From positions 186,001-250,000 of the forward strand of contig DIYO01000004.1 of the NCBI GenBank assembly GCA_002427755.1: DNA of 64,000 nt. Reading direction: 5' to 3'. The notes below the pieces were generated by a model. That model worked only from the letters and a program-made list of their open reading frames with translations, did not search any database and was not told the DNA's origin. This DNA is from Roseivirga sp. UBA6052 (GTDB lineage Bacteria; Bacteroidota; Bacteroidia; Cytophagales; Cyclobacteriaceae). A program made the translations under genes and the position numbers. Positions 1 through 8,262 of the stretch are shown here, piece by piece (within the stretch, counting starts at the first letter, position 1; each line of letters opens with the position of its first letter).

Positions 1-40
1 TTTATTGATCAAGAGGTTGAACCCACTCAAGATCATTACT

Positions 41-766
41 ATGAAACTTAAGGCTCTATCTATTCTGATTGTCAGTCTCATTACTTTTGAGTCTTGCGCT
101 CAGACCCAACCTGCAGACAATACAGAGGAACGTTATACCTTCAAACAAGGCGACCCAAACGGTATCGGAAAATGGTATATGGGACGACAAATTGCTTATG
201 TCATGGGCTATCAAGGCATGTCTTGGTTAGATAGGGCCACTAGAGAGAAGGAAGAAGCTACGAGCCAGTTGATCGAAAACATGAATCTCAAATCGGGTGA
301 AGTAATTGCCGACATTGGTGCAGGTTCAGGTTATCACGTATTCAGAATGGCGCCCAAAGTCTCTCCGGGAAAGGTATATGCTGTAGACATTCAAAGAGAA
401 ATGCTCGCTGCGATACAAATGAAAAAGAATAGGCAATCGGTGCAGAACATTGAGACCGTAAGAGGAACTGAAGAAGCTGTGAACCTACCACCAAATTCTA
501 TTGATAAAGTGCTTATGGTAGATGTATATCACGAATTCAGTTTCCCTTACGAAACTATGCTTTCCATAAAAGAAGCCTTAAAGCCTTCAGGAAAAGTTTA
601 TCTGATAGAGTATCGAGCTGAAGACCGTTCCGTACCTATCAAAGAAATTCATAAAATGACTGAAGCGCAGTCAGTCAAAGAGATGAAAGCTGCAGGTTTC
701 AAGCTTCAAGAAAATATCTCTAACCTACCTTGGCAGCATTGTATGGTCTTTGTTTTAGATAAATAA
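41..766 (+). CDS. Putative lipoprotein class I SAM-dependent methyltransferase
   Basis: Predicted protein of 241 aa. An N-terminal hydrophobic segment ends in a Cys near residue 19 (FESCAQT), so it is probably exported as a lipoprotein. A Rossmann methyltransferase domain follows, with the SAM-binding motif IADIGAGSGYHV at about residues 88-99 and an acidic loop VDIQREML after the next strand. An in-frame TTG exists at 5, but the ATG at 41 gives a clean signal peptide and is preferred. The family transfers methyl groups from SAM; the substrate cannot be told. A methyltransferase behind a lipoprotein signal is unusual because SAM is cytoplasmic, although this arrangement recurs in Bacteroidota. 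Confidence 0.85.
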   Translation: MKLKALSILIVSLITFESCAQTQPADNTEERYTFKQGDPNGIGKWYMGRQIAYVMGYQGMSWLDRATREKEEATSQLIENMNLKSGEVIADIGAGSGYHVFRMAPKVSPGKVYAVDIQREMLAAIQMKKNRQSVQNIETVRGTEEAVNLPPNSIDKVLMVDVYHEFSFPYETMLSIKEALKPSGKVYLIEYRAEDRSVPIKEIHKMTEAQSVKEMKAAGFKLQENISNLPWQHCMVFVLDK

Positions 767-791
767 TTGAGAATTTCTCATTCATTGAGGA

Positions 792-1481
792 ATGAAAAAC
801 AAAGATCTTAGGTTACTTAGCATAACTACAGCAGTAACCATGAATTCTTCCTATTTAGACGCAACCCACTTTTTGGATTTTGGAAACCAATTAATCCAGG
901 ATATCATAAAAGAATTCAAAACAGATACACTTTCGGATAAAGAAAAAGCTATTGGTATCTATCTTAAAATTAGAGATGGGTGGAGATATGACCCTTACTC
1001 TATCAGTTTATCAAGAGATCATTATAAGGCCAGTAACATTGCGGGTAAAACCTCTGGTAATTGTGTAGATAAATCAGTTTTGCTGGTTGCCTCATTAAGA
1101 GCGCTAGGCATACCTGCTCGCATTCACTTGGGCAAAGTCAAAAATCATATTGCTGTTGAGCGATTGACTGAGAAATTCGGTTCTAATGAATTGACACCTC
1201 ACGGTATGGTGAATGTGCAAATCAATGGTAAATGGCTTAAAATGTCTCCAGCTTTCAATAAAGAATTATGTGAGCGTTTCAAGGTAGAACCATTAGATTT
1301 CGATGGAGAAAACGACTCTTTTTTACAGCAATACAATGCGGAAGGAAGTTTATTTATGGAGTACACAGAAGACTACGGTTTCTTTGAAGATGTGCCTGTA
1401 GAGTTTATGAAGCAAAATGTAGAGGAACACTACCCACATATTTTCAAGAAAAATCAAAACCAGAAAGAGTTCAAGCTCTAA
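792..1481 (+). CDS. Transglutaminase-like domain protein
   Basis: Predicted protein of 229 aa with no signal peptide. The transglutaminase-like core is visible as SGNCVDKSVLLVASLRALGIPARIHLG, split here as the nucleophile block around Cys 90 (NCVDKS) and the strand block RALGIPARIHLG, with a candidate catalytic His in KNHIAVE near residue 119. Members of this superfamily are cysteine proteases or amidases; no substrate is implied by the sequence. The start at 792 has a GAGG immediately before it; an alternative ATG at 840 would also leave the whole domain. It lies 25 bp after the methyltransferase gene and 8 bp before the RluA gene, so the three may be co-transcribed. Confidence 0.82.
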   Translation: MKNKDLRLLSITTAVTMNSSYLDATHFLDFGNQLIQDIIKEFKTDTLSDKEKAIGIYLKIRDGWRYDPYSISLSRDHYKASNIAGKTSGNCVDKSVLLVASLRALGIPARIHLGKVKNHIAVERLTEKFGSNELTPHGMVNVQINGKWLKMSPAFNKELCERFKVEPLDFDGENDSFLQQYNAEGSLFMEYTEDYGFFEDVPVEFMKQNVEEHYPHIFKKNQNQKEFKL

Positions 1482-1489
1482 TGCATTGA

Positions 1490-2362
1490 TTGGTTAAAAA
1501 CCAGATAGACCATATCGTTCCAAAGCTAGCGGAGCCCATTAGACTGCAAGACTACGCCAAGGACATCTTTTTATATGCCCCAACAAAAACAGCCATTAAA
1601 AAAGCAATGAAGCGAGGCTTGTTATTGGTAGACAGCCAAGCCACTCAAGAAGGCATCTGGATTAAAGGAGGGGAAACCATCTCACTCTTAATAGAAGAAT
1701 CTAAGCCATTGACCAAAGAACTCAACCTCAACTTAGAAGTAATCTATGAAGATGATTCACTAGCTGTTATCAATAAACCAGCAGGCATTCTGGTGAGTGG
1801 CAATAAATTCGTGACTATAGCCAATGGCTTAAAACAAAACCTAACACCTAGTAAGGAGAAAGATGCCTGCAGCCCTCAATTAATCCATCGACTTGACTAT
1901 GGAACAACCGGTGTTTTGTTGGCCGCAAAAACAGCATCAGCACTAAGAAACCTGAGCAGACAATTTCAGAACAGTCAAGTTGAAAAGACCTATCTAGCTA
2001 TTTCCATCGGCAAGTTTTCTACAAAAGCTAACACGATTGATGAAGCCATTGATGACAAACCTTCTATATCCGAATATGAGGTAATTGAAGAAGTTGATTC
2101 TAAGAGATTTGAGACCTTGAGCTTGGTAAGACTTAAACCGAGAACGGGACGAAGACACCAGCTTAGAAAGCACTTGTCTTCAATTGGGCATCCAATCTTA
2201 GGGGATCAAACCTATGGACTACCAGACAAAATCTTAAAAGGAAAAGGCATCTATCTACATGCAAGTGAATTAACCTTTAACCATCCACAAACTCAGACTA
2301 AAGTCAAAATCGAGAGTCGCATACCGAAGAAATTCACTAAGATTTTCGACACATTAAATTAG
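1490..2362 (+). CDS. RluA-family pseudouridine synthase
   Basis: Predicted protein of 290 aa. An S4-like RNA-binding region occupies about residues 15-75, followed by the RluA catalytic domain with the signature HRLDYGTTGVLLAAK, which contains the catalytic Asp, and the later RTGRRHQLRKHL and LGDQTYG blocks. It isomerises uridine to pseudouridine in rRNA or tRNA; the exact target cannot be assigned among RluA/C/D-like members. The start is a TTG directly after an in-frame stop. The first in-frame ATG would remove half of the S4-like region, so TTG is preferred. It begins 8 bp after the transglutaminase-like gene. Confidence 0.92.
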   Translation: MVKNQIDHIVPKLAEPIRLQDYAKDIFLYAPTKTAIKKAMKRGLLLVDSQATQEGIWIKGGETISLLIEESKPLTKELNLNLEVIYEDDSLAVINKPAGILVSGNKFVTIANGLKQNLTPSKEKDACSPQLIHRLDYGTTGVLLAAKTASALRNLSRQFQNSQVEKTYLAISIGKFSTKANTIDEAIDDKPSISEYEVIEEVDSKRFETLSLVRLKPRTGRRHQLRKHLSSIGHPILGDQTYGLPDKILKGKGIYLHASELTFNHPQTQTKVKIESRIPKKFTKIFDTLN

Positions 2363-2433
2363 TTTATTCCGGTTAAGACGTTGATTATGTGAAGGTTTTA
2401 GTAAATTAAATCTTCCATTAACCATTTTTTAAT

Positions 2434-2805
2434 ATGCCTACTACCACTCCGGAACACGACCAGCGTATAGCTGAAATGAAATTCTTTTCCGTTTACCCAC
2501 ACTATGTCACCAAAGTAGAAAAGAAGGGAAGAACTGTTGAAGAGCTACATGAAGTAATTGAATGGCTTACCGGATTCAATAGTGAAGATTTAGAGCAAAT
2601 GATAGAAGAGAAGGTCACCTTTAAAGAATTCTTTGATCGTGCGACTATAAATCCGAATGCTGAGATGATCAAAGGAGTGATTTGTGGCTACCGCATAGAA
2701 GATATTGAGACCAAACTAACTCGCGAATGCCGCTATCTTGATAAAGTGGTGGACGAACTCGCGAAAGGAAGAAAGCTGGAAAAGATTATGAGAGTACCTA
2801 AATAA
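2434..2805 (+). CDS. DUF2200 domain-containing protein
   Basis: Predicted cytoplasmic protein of 123 aa matching the DUF2200 family over its whole length: an N-terminal EHDQRIAEM helix, the SVYPHYVTKVEKKGRT block, and the C-terminal EDIETKLTRECRYLDKVVDE segment. The family is small, widespread and of unknown biochemical function. It has a typical length for the family and looks intact. It lies alone, 71 bp after the pseudouridine synthase and upstream of a secreted serine hydrolase. Confidence 0.9.
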   Translation: MPTTTPEHDQRIAEMKFFSVYPHYVTKVEKKGRTVEELHEVIEWLTGFNSEDLEQMIEEKVTFKEFFDRATINPNAEMIKGVICGYRIEDIETKLTRECRYLDKVVDELAKGRKLEKIMRVPK

Positions 2806-2929
2806 TCTCTTTTTCTACTAGAAGCATTAAAACCATAATCAATCCCTTTGGTATTTCTTTTTCTACTTTTAAGTCCTGATAAGCAACCTGTTAACATAGC
2901 GGTGGTCTTTGGTTTAATTGTTCAACCTT

Positions 2930-4033
2930 ATGCTAATGATTTCTCCAAGACGCCATTTTCAGGCTAGCGCTAATATTGCCATAGCCTTTCTAATCTTCTT
3001 TAATTCTGTCTCATTCGGCCAATCAAACCAGTCACCTTTACAATATGGAAGTTTAGAAGAATCCGGATTTAATGCTGATTCAATCCAAAGTCTTGTTCAA
3101 CTCATAGGTGATACACCGCCTAGGGATTTCAGGGGAATGGTGGTGATTAAAGACAATGAAATCGTGATTGAAGAGTACTTTCACACTTCTTGGAGAATAA
3201 CCATTAATGATATTCGTTCAGCGGGAAAAGGTATCACGACTTTATTGTTAGGAATAGCCTTGAAAGAGGGCCTGATTGAAAGCCTCGATCAGAATGTTTA
3301 CTCACTCTTTGATGAAGACAGTAACCCTAGAATTAATAAGGACTATCAGAAGATTCAGCTGAAAGATGTACTCGATATGGCATCTGGTATACATGCTGAT
3401 ACCGATGACATGAATACCGCAGGTCATGCCGCAAACTGGATGAGCCTGAACAATTGGAAGGATTACATTCTCAATGTGCCTGTAACTGGAACCCCAGGAC
3501 TTGGATTTGCTTATGCTGATATTCATCCTCTATTGGTAGGACTTGCTATAGAAGAAACTTCTGGGATGAGTTTAAGAGATTATGCAATAGAAAAACTCTT
3601 CAAGCCTTTAGGTATTAATCAATTATACTGGTACACCAATGAATCTAATCAGACAGGTGCTGCAGGTAACCTATATCTAAGTACTCTAGATTTTGCCAAA
3701 CTTGGATTACTTGTTCTGAATGGAGGTAAATGGGGAGATCAGCAACTAATTGATGAATCTTTCATAAAACGATTGATTGAGCATAAATCAGATGCCATAG
3801 GCGAATGGTTCTTCGCTGCAGATTCCTATGGTATGTTTTGGTATAAAGCTTCAAGAAAATTTGGGAACAAGACTTTCAATTATTTATTCGCTTCCGGTAA
3901 TGGAGGGAATCATTTAATCGTTGTTCCTGAAGAGAAAATGGTTATTGCCCTTTCATCAACAGCCTATGGTCCAGGCCCGGGTCAGAGAAGGTCATATAAT
4001 ATTATGTCAAAGATTTTTGAAGCTATGAAATAG
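2930..4033 (+). CDS. Secreted serine hydrolase, class C beta-lactamase / PBP fold
   Basis: Predicted protein of 367 aa with an N-terminal signal peptide ending near FGQSNQ. It has the serine hydrolase fold. The SxxK nucleophile is in RSAGKGITT (about residue 94), a tyrosine motif candidate is in GFAYADIH, and a glycine-rich third motif is ASGNGGN near the C-terminus. The family includes esterases, D-aminopeptidases and carboxypeptidases as well as AmpC. No resistance role is implied. ATGs at 2930 and 2936 are both possible starts. A related serine hydrolase begins at 63206 at the other end of the window. Confidence 0.88.
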   Translation: MLMISPRRHFQASANIAIAFLIFFNSVSFGQSNQSPLQYGSLEESGFNADSIQSLVQLIGDTPPRDFRGMVVIKDNEIVIEEYFHTSWRITINDIRSAGKGITTLLLGIALKEGLIESLDQNVYSLFDEDSNPRINKDYQKIQLKDVLDMASGIHADTDDMNTAGHAANWMSLNNWKDYILNVPVTGTPGLGFAYADIHPLLVGLAIEETSGMSLRDYAIEKLFKPLGINQLYWYTNESNQTGAAGNLYLSTLDFAKLGLLVLNGGKWGDQQLIDESFIKRLIEHKSDAIGEWFFAADSYGMFWYKASRKFGNKTFNYLFASGNGGNHLIVVPEEKMVIALSSTAYGPGPGQRRSYNIMSKIFEAMK

Positions 4034-4063
4034 TTCACCTTTGCTTAAAGTCTATCTTTAGAT

Positions 4064-4678
4064 ATGAGATCTATGCTCCATGTCTTGTGTTTCCTTTTAC
4101 TGCTAAGCGCTTGTCAAAATGCAAATCAAGAAAGCTTCAATCTCTTAAATGACGTTGATCCAAATCTTGAAGAAGAATGGGTAAATATGGTAGTTGAAAT
4201 CCCTGCCGGCTCAACGGAAAAATGGGAAGTCAATAAAGAAAACGGGCAAATTGAACCAGATAGTCTTAATGGTAAGCTCAGAATTATTAACTATTTGGGG
4301 TATCCGGGTAACTATGGCTTTATCCCTCAAACATTACTTTCAAAAGCGTCAGGGGGAGACGGAGATCCCTTAGATATTCTTGTGATTGGTAACTCAGCAA
4401 AGAGAGGCTCGATTCTGAGATGTAAAGTAATCGGAGTCTTAAAACTTTTCGACAATGGTGAACAAGACGATAAACTCATTGCCATTATGGAAAACTCCGA
4501 ACTGATAAAAGTAGACGACTTGGTGTCGCTGGAGCAAAGCCATACTGGAGTTCTGAAGATCATAGAGACTTGGTTCTCTCATTATAAGGGCAAGAATCAA
4601 ATGGTGTCATCAGGCTTCGGCTCAAAGGAGGAAGCGGTTCAACTTATTCAGAAATCAATTGCTGATTTTAAAGACTAG
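4064..4678 (+). CDS. Family I inorganic pyrophosphatase with lipoprotein signal
   Basis: Predicted protein of 204 aa. Residues 1-17 form a lipoprotein signal (LLLLSAC), followed by a soluble-type inorganic pyrophosphatase domain that hydrolyses PPi to phosphate. Metal-binding and active-site residues aligning with the E. coli enzyme are present: EKWEVNKE (Lys and Glu), YPGNYGFIP, GDGDPLDILV with three Asp, DDKLIAI, and the late SHYKGKN Tyr-Lys pair. The enzyme therefore looks catalytically complete but is predicted to sit outside the cytoplasm, anchored by lipid. Its stop interlocks with that of the convergent regulator in the tetramer CTAG at 4675-4678. Confidence 0.93.
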   Translation: MRSMLHVLCFLLLLSACQNANQESFNLLNDVDPNLEEEWVNMVVEIPAGSTEKWEVNKENGQIEPDSLNGKLRIINYLGYPGNYGFIPQTLLSKASGGDGDPLDILVIGNSAKRGSILRCKVIGVLKLFDNGEQDDKLIAIMENSELIKVDDLVSLEQSHTGVLKIIETWFSHYKGKNQMVSSGFGSKEEAVQLIQKSIADFKD

Positions 4679-5358
4679 CTCAAAGCTTTGAGCACTTGCT
4701 CTCGGTAAGATTGTCCGATTGAGACCATTTGATCTCCAATCTTAATCTGGTTGCCTTCTATATATTCAAATTTAGACTTGTTGATGATATAAGACTTATG
4801 AGTTCGAATAAATTCACTTTCAGGCAGTTCTGCGATAAGCTTCTTCATGGTAATCGTAACAATGAGGACTTTGTCATTCAGATGTACTTTAACATAATCA
4901 CCTAATGCTTCGCAAAACAGAATATCCTCATATGGAGTGCGGTACATCTTTTTATCTGCTTTGAGCATAATATGGTCTAAATCTTCAACTACCGATTTCT
5001 TGCCTACCATCTTCTCTTTTACTTTTTCAATAGCTTGAAAAAATCGTTCGAAGGCGATTGGCTTCATTAAATAATCGACTGCATTTAGCTCAAAACCCTC
5101 TACCGCAAATTCCGGATATGCGGTTGTAAAAATTACATATGGCTTGTTATTGAGTGATTTATAAAAGTTAATACCCGATAGTTTAGGCATGTTAATGTCT
5201 AACAAGAGAAGGTCCACAGATTCAGCGGTTAACAGAGACATGGCCTCTAAAGCATCCTTGGCCTCACCTGCTATTTCCAAATCAGGATGATCACCCACAA
5301 AAGAGCGCAATACATCTCTAGAAAGTGGCTCATCATCAACTATTAAACATCTAATCAT
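4675..5358 (-). CDS. LytTR-family response regulator
   Basis: Predicted protein of 227 aa. The N-terminal receiver domain has acidic residues VDDEP, phosphoacceptor Asp in LLLLDINMP (about residue 55) and the KP switch lysine in DYLMKPI. The C-terminal LytTR DNA-binding domain covers about residues 130-225 (EDILFCEALGDYVKVHL; FIRTHKSYIIN). It is the output partner of the kinase encoded immediately upstream, whose stop it overlaps by 4 bp, so the two are translationally coupled. Target promoters cannot be told from this window. Confidence 0.95.
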   Translation of the reverse strand: MIRCLIVDDEPLSRDVLRSFVGDHPDLEIAGEAKDALEAMSLLTAESVDLLLLDINMPKLSGINFYKSLNNKPYVIFTTAYPEFAVEGFELNAVDYLMKPIAFERFFQAIEKVKEKMVGKKSVVEDLDHIMLKADKKMYRTPYEDILFCEALGDYVKVHLNDKVLIVTITMKKLIAELPESEFIRTHKSYIINKSKFEYIEGNQIKIGDQMVSIGQSYREQVLKALS

Positions 5359-6362
5359 CTTAAGACTAATTTAACTTCAAATTCAGATTCATTCTCATTA
5401 ATCTCTAATTCATGCTTTTCAGGATAAATCAAAGCAAGCCTTCTCTTCACATTCTCTAATCCTATCCCTCCATATCTTCCGTCTTCCATATCATCAACTT
5501 GACCTTTATTATTTCTTATCGTGAAATCAATTTGATCATCTAAGTTGATCTGAATATGAACGAAGGCATTTTCTGAATCACCTTTAGCTCCGTGTTTAAA
5601 CGCGTTCTCAACTAACGGAAAGTATAAGAGCGGTGCTATTCTGCGTCCCTCAATATCACCTGAAATATTAAACACTACATCCGTTCCTTTCTCTAACCTG
5701 AGTTTCTGAAGTTCTATGTAGTTCTCCATCATTTCCAGTTCTTTAGACAAATCGACTAAATCTTCGCCAACTTCATATAACATATACCTCAACAAGTTTG
5801 AGAGTTCTAGCACAGTGTCAGCGGTTTGATCACTCTTGGCTAAAGCCTGACTGTAAATGCTATTCAGACTATTAAATAGAAAGTGAGGATTGACTTGGGT
5901 CTTGAGAGAATTCAACTCGATGGTTAACTTCTCCTTCTCGACTTTTTGCAATGTATACCAAGACTTAGAAAGTTTAATAAGTGAGGTAATAGAGAGATAA
6001 ATCGCAAAAATTGTAAAGAGCACCTCCACATCAGTGAAGGAGACCATATAGTATTCTGTAGGCAGCAGTGGCAGTACTACTTCAAAGGTAAGTTCGTGAA
6101 TGAGATAAGTGGTTCCCACTAAGAGCACAGCGCTTATGCCATAAACGATGTAATACCCTTTTTGTAAGAATCTTGGAATCAGCACTCTCAAATTGACATA
6201 GACCAAAAAGAATAAGGGAATATGAAATAAAGCAGAGTAGAAAAAATCGATAAATTTTAAGAGGCTAGATATACTGAAGTAATTACCTATTGCATAGATG
6301 GAAAGCACCCAGAAAACCGGGTGCTGAATCCATTTTGAGTTTATGATCTTATTAACCTTCAT
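5355..6362 (-). CDS. LytS-type sensor histidine kinase
   Basis: Predicted protein of 335 aa with four to five membrane segments in the first 135 residues, a short linker helix, and a His_kinase domain of the LytS/YehU type. The phosphoacceptor His is in QVNPHFLFNSLNSIYS at about residue 160, with the N box LVENAFKHG and G box GIGLENVKRR. The start codon overlaps the stop of the upstream lipoprotein gene by one base (TAATG) and its stop overlaps the regulator by 4 bp. Known LytS-type kinases autophosphorylate and pass phosphate to a LytTR regulator. There is no extracytoplasmic ligand domain. Confidence 0.95.
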   Translation of the reverse strand: MKVNKIINSKWIQHPVFWVLSIYAIGNYFSISSLLKFIDFFYSALFHIPLFFLVYVNLRVLIPRFLQKGYYIVYGISAVLLVGTTYLIHELTFEVVLPLLPTEYYMVSFTDVEVLFTIFAIYLSITSLIKLSKSWYTLQKVEKEKLTIELNSLKTQVNPHFLFNSLNSIYSQALAKSDQTADTVLELSNLLRYMLYEVGEDLVDLSKELEMMENYIELQKLRLEKGTDVVFNISGDIEGRRIAPLLYFPLVENAFKHGAKGDSENAFVHIQINLDDQIDFTIRNNKGQVDDMEDGRYGGIGLENVKRRLALIYPEKHELEINENESEFEVKLVLR

Positions 6363-7372
6363 TACTCAATTTTTGTATAACTATCAGTTTCTCCTGACTC
6401 ATAGAAAACTGACTCATCATCAGAGTACTTGTCAAGAAACTTTTGAATCTCTTTAGGCTGAGCAGTGATAAGCACATTGCCGTCCACATATTCATGTCTT
6501 AACCTAATCAGATTACTTTCGAATAGCTCATTCAGTTTCTCTAAGTCGAACAAGACAAGATTCAGTTTACCATCCTTAAATTCAACCTTATAGAATGTAT
6601 GCACGGGGAATAAATTCTCATTATAAACTTGGTTCGAATACTCTATGAGAGGATAAACATCCAGAAAGTAGTCCTCACCTATTTTTGCTACATGAGCTTG
6701 ATATAGAGTTTCAACTCCATCTTCTATTGAAACCATCCGATAGCTTTCTTCTTGAGTTACTGTAATCGTACCACCAATTTTTGTGGATTTATCTATGGCC
6801 CGACCAAGCTTATTCAGTGCTTCGCCCAATTTGTCTAACCCCTCGCCAAACTTATTTAGTTTTTCATTCAAAGACTTACTGTCAATGGTGTCCTTAGTCT
6901 TATCTAAGGCCTCCTCAAGTTGAGCAGATTGCGTTACTGAAGTTTGACCTTCTACATTCTCAAAAAGTTCATCATAATGAGCGATCAAACGTTCAGGATC
7001 GGAAACTCTCTCACCATCAATTTTTGCCGTAATTGGGTCATCGGACTTAATGCTCCAATTATCTCCCGTGAGAACATAAGCATATGAAGGATCATCCGTA
7101 ATGTTCTGCTTACCCATTTGATATACTTTCGAAGGTCTAGTTTCAGATTCCGGTTCAGGTTCAATTAGTCCTAGCTCCATCTTCTTTTTATCACTCATAG
7201 GTTCAAAAATGATTACATCATTAGGGTAATCAGGGTCTTGTCTCCATTTCCCAACAAGTTCAGGTAGGAACACCAGAGTGTCTTCTGTATAAATCGGAAA
7301 AAGAGAATAGACACAGCTACTCATACCGAACACTAAGACACCGAGAACAATAAATACTTTTAGCTTTTTCAT
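6362..7372 (-). CDS. Lipoprotein of unknown function with amphipathic heptad segment
   Basis: Predicted protein of 336 aa, not recognised as a known family. A lipoprotein signal (GMSSC) spans residues 1-20. Beta-rich regions flank a central amphipathic stretch near residues 155-190 with repeated heptads such as LDKLGEALNKLG, which could form a coiled coil or a membrane-lying helix. The start at 7372 fits the signal peptide; upstream codons in frame do not. The TAATG overlap with the kinase gene makes it the first gene of a three-gene signalling operon, so it may be the sensor's envelope partner or its output (inference). Confidence 0.85.
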   Translation of the reverse strand: MKKLKVFIVLGVLVFGMSSCVYSLFPIYTEDTLVFLPELVGKWRQDPDYPNDVIIFEPMSDKKKMELGLIEPEPESETRPSKVYQMGKQNITDDPSYAYVLTGDNWSIKSDDPITAKIDGERVSDPERLIAHYDELFENVEGQTSVTQSAQLEEALDKTKDTIDSKSLNEKLNKFGEGLDKLGEALNKLGRAIDKSTKIGGTITVTQEESYRMVSIEDGVETLYQAHVAKIGEDYFLDVYPLIEYSNQVYNENLFPVHTFYKVEFKDGKLNLVLFDLEKLNELFESNLIRLRHEYVDGNVLITAQPKEIQKFLDKYSDDESVFYESGETDSYTKIE

Positions 7373-7600
7373 GATTTTGAGTTTTTGATTGTTTTGATGC
7401 CTCAAATGTGTCTAGAACAATAGACCTACTAAAATTATATCGGTGAACACGGTGATTTTCGGGATGAACATGACTGAAACCAGTATTGAGTATTGGGTAC
7501 AGCGTATTGAGAAAAGAATATTTGTGCAATAAATCTATAATACCGTGCCCATAAAAGTATTTCCCCTTTAGAGGTCCGGGGTATTTTGAAATGCATACAA

Positions 7601-8122
7601 TTAATCATCTTTCAAAATTATGTCAGCAGCTGCACTCAAGGACTCAACTCCATAATCAGCATATTCAGAAGTGGATTGTTTTGATATGAGAATCGTTCCT
7701 ATTCCAAACTTCTTAGCAGGAATCAAGTCTCTTTCCTTATCTCCAATCATATAGGAATGAGTTGCATCCACTTTATGCTTCGCAATTGCTCGCTCAAACA
7801 TAAGGGAATCGGGCTTTCTGGAAAGTGACTTACTCAAACTATCGTGACCGGGAGCAAAGTACATATCATCTATTACGTGACCCGTTGCTTGCTGAATCTT
7901 ATCAAAGCACTCATAAACAAATTCTTCACCGTAGCTGCCTTTGGCTATTCCGCTTTGGTTGGTAATGATGATTAACATAAAACCAGAATCTCTAAACCTA
8001 GCCAGCTGCTCCTTTATACCTCCAACCAGCTCAAACTCCTCAATTTTGGTGATCTGATAACCCAACTCTTTATTAAGCACACCATCGCGATCGAGGAAAA
8101 CACACTTTCTAAATTCTGTCAT
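7601..8122 (-). CDS. HAD-IIIA phosphatase, histidinol-phosphatase / GmhB-like
   Basis: Predicted protein of 173 aa. HAD motif I is FLDRDGVLN (nucleophile Asp and acid/base Asp), motif II is IITNQSG, and motif IV is GDKERDLIPAKK. This architecture matches the D-glycero-D-manno-heptose-1,7-bisphosphate 7-phosphatase / histidinol-phosphatase subfamily. The zinc-binding Cys-His-Cys-Cys loop normally found before motif III is missing: the region reads APGHDSLSKSLSRKPDS, with no Cys. The start at 8122 directly precedes the HAD core; longer in-frame versions add an unrelated hydrophobic stretch. The substrate is uncertain because of the altered loop. Confidence 0.88.
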   Translation of the reverse strand: MTEFRKCVFLDRDGVLNKELGYQITKIEEFELVGGIKEQLARFRDSGFMLIIITNQSGIAKGSYGEEFVYECFDKIQQATGHVIDDMYFAPGHDSLSKSLSRKPDSLMFERAIAKHKVDATHSYMIGDKERDLIPAKKFGIGTILISKQSTSEYADYGVESLSAAADIILKDD

Positions 8123-8262
8123 CTTAACATCAATTAAGGAAAAGCTAGTCAACAAAACAGAGATTAGCACCGTTAACTTTCTATATTTAATTAAAGGGGC
8201 ATTAAAATGAATTTCGCTTGAACTCATTTTGATTATTCTCTTAGATTTGCCGACCCAGCCAA

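Noticed and set aside
2930..4033. Beta-lactam resistance gene
   Set aside because: SxxK alone is shared by many esterases and peptidases, and the other motifs differ from AmpC.
7390..7529. Small minus-strand frame upstream of the lipoprotein gene
   Set aside because: It overlaps the lipoprotein start region out of frame and has no signal, motif or composition typical of a gene. The 228-bp stretch 7373-7600 otherwise shows only short TATTGAG-like repeats.
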